Below the pieces are notes generated by a model. The model had not been told where the DNA came from and made no database searches. It worked only from the letters and a program-made list of their open reading frames with translations. The translations under genes and the position numbers were made by a program. Positions 19,569-22,393 of a stretch of DNA of 22,393 bases are shown here, piece by piece. The stretch spans positions 1-22,393 of the forward strand of contig MVAQ01000297.1 of the NCBI GenBank assembly GCA_014825775.1. Reading direction: 5' to 3'. Source of the stretch: Krasilnikovozyma curviuscula. Its lineage: Eukaryota; Basidiomycota; Tremellomycetes; Cystofilobasidiales; Mrakiaceae. Position 1 is the first letter of the stretch. The number at the start of each line of letters is the position of its first letter.

Positions 19569-22393
19569 ATGCCTCCTCCAGCTCCCAAGCTCAACGTGAG
19601 CCAGCCTTCTCGTGATGTTTCCTCCCCCCTCGTCACTGATTCCATCTACTGCTGTTTCCTCTTAGTGCACCACACCAGTCCAGCTTAAAGATGAAATTGA
19701 GAACATCAGAAGGATTCTCGAACCAGCAGAGACTGAGGACAATTGGGAGAAAATGGAGAAAGGCATCGAGAGGCTGGCAGAGTTGACTAAAGGAGGAGCA
19801 TACAAATTCGAGAACTACGTTAACCTCGTCAGCAGAGGGTATAATGGGGGCTTGACTATCATAGGAGGCTCGATAGGTGAAGGCATAGTGAAATGTGTAA
19901 GTTGAGTATTTTCTTGCCTGTCATGTTGTTTTGCCATACCTTCCTTGCCTGACCGGTACTGCCTTGGTCCATTGTCCTACACTTTCAGCTTCTGTCCGAC
20001 AGGTCTCGGCTATCCTTTACTACCCTATCACTCCTCAACAACATCTCCCCACGTCTCAAAGCCAAGTTCCTCCCTTTGGTCGCTTTGTTTTTCCCGCCAC
20101 TTCTCAAAGTCTTACTTCGTCCCTCAAAACTCAACACTAAAGAAACCACAAAAACACTTCTCACCATTATCTCATTCTGTCACCTGCCCTCAATCATACC
20201 CTATCTTATCAGAAGCTCAGAGGAGAAGTTTGATGGATGCAGAAAAGCCGTCGCGGATTGTTTGAACAACTGTCTACGGAGCTGGGAGAGAGATGTTTGG
20301 TTCGAGTCGAAGGAAGGGAAGGGAAAAGCCGAGATGATTGAAGGTGTCATGAAGACTCTGACGAGGGACAGAAATCCTGATGTTAGGAAGGTCGCTAAGG
20401 AGATCTGGGCGTCTTATCAGGATATATGGCCAGAGAGGGTTGACGCGTAAATTTCGTCTCCTGCTATCTCATCCTACCAAACGACAGCTACTGACACATT
20501 ACGAATTGTTCGTAGTTTTATTGGTCCTCTCACTCCAGTCACCAGAAAGATCCTCGACGTCGGCAAAGAATCCTCTGTCGCCTCCTCAGCACGGGTTCAA
20601 AAGGCGCTCGTCTCTACATCTCGTCCTCCAGCTACAACTTCGGCTGGACCTTCAAAGGCTTCAGCTCCTGCTGTACTTGTACCACAGTCATCTTCCTCTT
20701 CTTCTTCTGGAATTCAACCACTACCTGCCCGGCATGTCTCCTCATCCACTTCGAAGATAACATCCTCCCATCAACAACAACCAGCGTCATCTGCTGCTAC
20801 GGTTTCTAGCCACTTGAGCTCGTCTTCTCTCTATCTAGCCCCATCCACTCATGTTATCCCGGTCTCTCTCCTGCCTCCAAGTCGTGCAGCTGTGCTCTCA
20901 GCTCACGCCGCTCAGCGCTCTCAGCCACTACAGCACCCGCATTCCTCATCTTCTCGATCTGGTGGTGTGAATAGTGGAGGAGCATTACGAACAGGTGTAA
21001 ACCCTCACTCTCTAGCTTCTTTCATGGCAGGTTCTCAGCCCGGTGCTTTGTCTTCTGGTCCAGCTCGACCACCCAAATCAAAGCATTCAGCAGCTGATCT
21101 TTTAGCTACTCCTGCCAACGTCAAGGTCGCTCTTGGTGGTGGTGCTAAGAGAGGTCCTATACGAGAGAAGGAATTTTCCACTCCAGCTCCAAAACAAGCT
21201 GCGACGAGTCCAGAGAAGCTGAAGCTCAAAGATGGGTTCAAGCCGAAGCGAGGGCGCGCGTGTGTGAATGGTTTGGAAGACGCTCCATCAACGTCAACAA
21301 ACACGAACAAGATAACTGAAGAAAGTATTGACAAAGAGGTTCAGAAGGTTGAAGGAAAGTTGGTCGAGGAGAAGACTGTCGAAGTGGCTGAGACGTTTGT
21401 CGAACCACTAGAAAACACTCAACCAGAGCTGGCAACGCCTGAAGACCTCACTATCGAGTCAGGTGCTCTATTTGAAGTAGTTGTGGAACCTGAGGTTGAA
21501 GAGAAGCAGCTTGAAGATCCCAAGACTGAAGAGGAGGCCGACTTAGCATCAGCACCAACGCGAATCCTTGAAACCGCCTCAGGGTCAGCTCCCTCGGCTC
21601 CTATGACAGTCAATAATGCATTATCAACATCTTCTTCTGAGGAACACATATTATTGGCGTCTTGTACATCATCAATAAAACCCAACCCTCCTCCAGCATC
21701 GGCTCCAGTCACGAAGAAGCTTTCCTCTTCGACGGCTTCCAAACCATCGACACTATCTGCGTCAACATCCTCAAAATCTAAAACACTATCGTCATCAACA
21801 TCAATGAAGCCAACTGCAGCTTCGCAATCCAAGGTTAAGCCAGTCATCCGATCACAGCCAGTCTCTGCCTCACCTGCCGTTGTCCCCCCAGCGCCCCGTC
21901 AACCTCGAATCAAGCTGAAAGCTGCTCTTCCAAGCTTTAGGCCGACACCGTCTGCTTCTCGAGGTGGACCGCCCAAAGTAGGAGCTACGAAGTCAACAAC
22001 GAACGCCGAAGCCGCGGCACCTGCTTCAAAGAGGCCTGTGGTCCCATTATCTTCGGTCTCCACAACTGCAGCAATCACCCGACCTTCAAGAAAGGCTGAA
22101 GAAACAGTAGCTGACTGTGGTGGTGATGCGGATACCATCAGCGCTAGTGGGACGATCGATGAAAGCAACGAAGATCTCACAGGTGTTGTATTCGCTCCTC
22201 ATCCCTCACTCCCTGTTGTCGCCATTCAAACTCCACTACCACCTTCTCCTTCGGCCACACCTGCTCCACAAGAGCCGATTGTTTCGTCTTTCACACCACC
22301 ATCGACGTCCGCCGATAAGACGGTGCTCAACCCCAAACTGTCGGCCGCTTCAACGGTGGTGCGCTCACCTCTTCCTGTCTCCCCAGCACCACC
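19569..22393 (+). CDS. STU1: CLASP/Stu1-like microtubule-binding protein, N-terminal part, cut by window edge
   Basis: Four exons are seen: 19569-19595 (27 nt), 19666-19896, 19989-20446, and 20516 running off the right edge. That gives at least 864 codons with no stop. Residues about 15-240 form one helical-repeat (TOG) domain of CLASP_N type. Its markers are ETEDNWEKMEKGIERLAEL, then SDRSRLSFTTLSLLNNISPR, then NPDVRKVAKEIWASYQDIWPER. After PLTPVTRKIL the rest is a long disordered region rich in Ser, Pro, Thr and Ala with basic patches (KLKLKDGFKPKRGR). It probably contacts the microtubule lattice. CLASPs rescue microtubules and act at spindles and cell tips. The last 73 coding bases match an inverted copy at the left edge. 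A paralogue with only one visible TOG is possible. Confidence 0.82.
22321..22393 (+). repeat. Right inverted repeat, intact copy inside CLASP coding sequence
   Basis: This is the partner of bases 1-78 in opposite orientation, with four mismatches and no 5-base insertion. It stays in frame with the CLASP-like gene, encoding a Ser/Pro/Val-rich piece. The repeat reaches the last base of the window and may continue beyond it. Confidence 0.85.

Noticed and set aside
21419..22180. Long open frames on the minus strand opposite the CLASP tail
   Set aside because: They are mirror images of a Ser/Pro/Thr-rich coding region with biased codons. They show no motif and no splice partners.
1..22393. Whole window as a giant terminal-inverted-repeat transposon
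   Set aside because: The right repeat is in-frame coding sequence of a conserved gene, the outermost bases do not match, and no transposase is visible. A partial gene copy is simpler.

Overview
The window looks like nuclear DNA of a basidiomycete fungus, most likely a Tremellomycete (Cryptococcus/Kwoniella/Tremella-like). Nearly every gene is broken by several 53-129 nt introns with GT...AG ends and CTNA-type branch sites. The tRNA gene carries an intron, and the proteins are eukaryotic families. The lineage is inferred from gene structure and protein resemblance only. All exon joins were worked out by hand from splice sites, reading frame and family motifs, without RNA evidence.

Layout, left to right. 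(1) 181-3283 minus, the splicing-linked protein ECD/SGT1, head-to-head with (2) 3701-4898 plus, the XPA/Rad14 DNA damage recognition protein. (3) 5567-5659 minus, tRNA-Lys(CTT) with a 21 nt intron. (4) 5962-7142 plus, a short-chain dehydrogenase. (5) 7520-9351 plus, a Ca2+/calmodulin-dependent kinase. (6-9) 9711-15237, a block of four secreted or surface proteins: a divergent beta-trefoil protein (minus), a two-domain ricin-B-type lectin (plus), a small single-pass membrane protein with a Q/N/Y-rich tail (plus), and a secreted 197-residue protein with faint SRPBCC-like features (minus). (10) 16095-17891 minus, the mitochondrial protease OMA1, head-to-head with (11) 18083-19120 plus, an MPR1-type N-acetyltransferase. 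(12) 19569 to the right edge, plus, a CLASP/Stu1-like microtubule protein that is cut by the window end.

Most genes are housekeeping or stress functions (splicing, DNA repair, signalling, mitochondrial quality control, cytoskeleton). The 9711-15237 block stands out as a run of fast-evolving extracellular proteins. Two of its genes form a divergent pair with the same fold, the same exon 1 length and the same first intron position.

The least expected structure is at the edges. Bases 1-78 are an inverted, slightly decayed copy of bases 22321-22393, which lie inside the CLASP reading frame. The window is therefore bounded by inverted repeats, suggesting a partial inverted copy of the CLASP gene just outside the left edge, an inversion breakpoint, or an assembly break at a repeat. 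I found no CRISPR array, insertion sequence or recognisable transposase.
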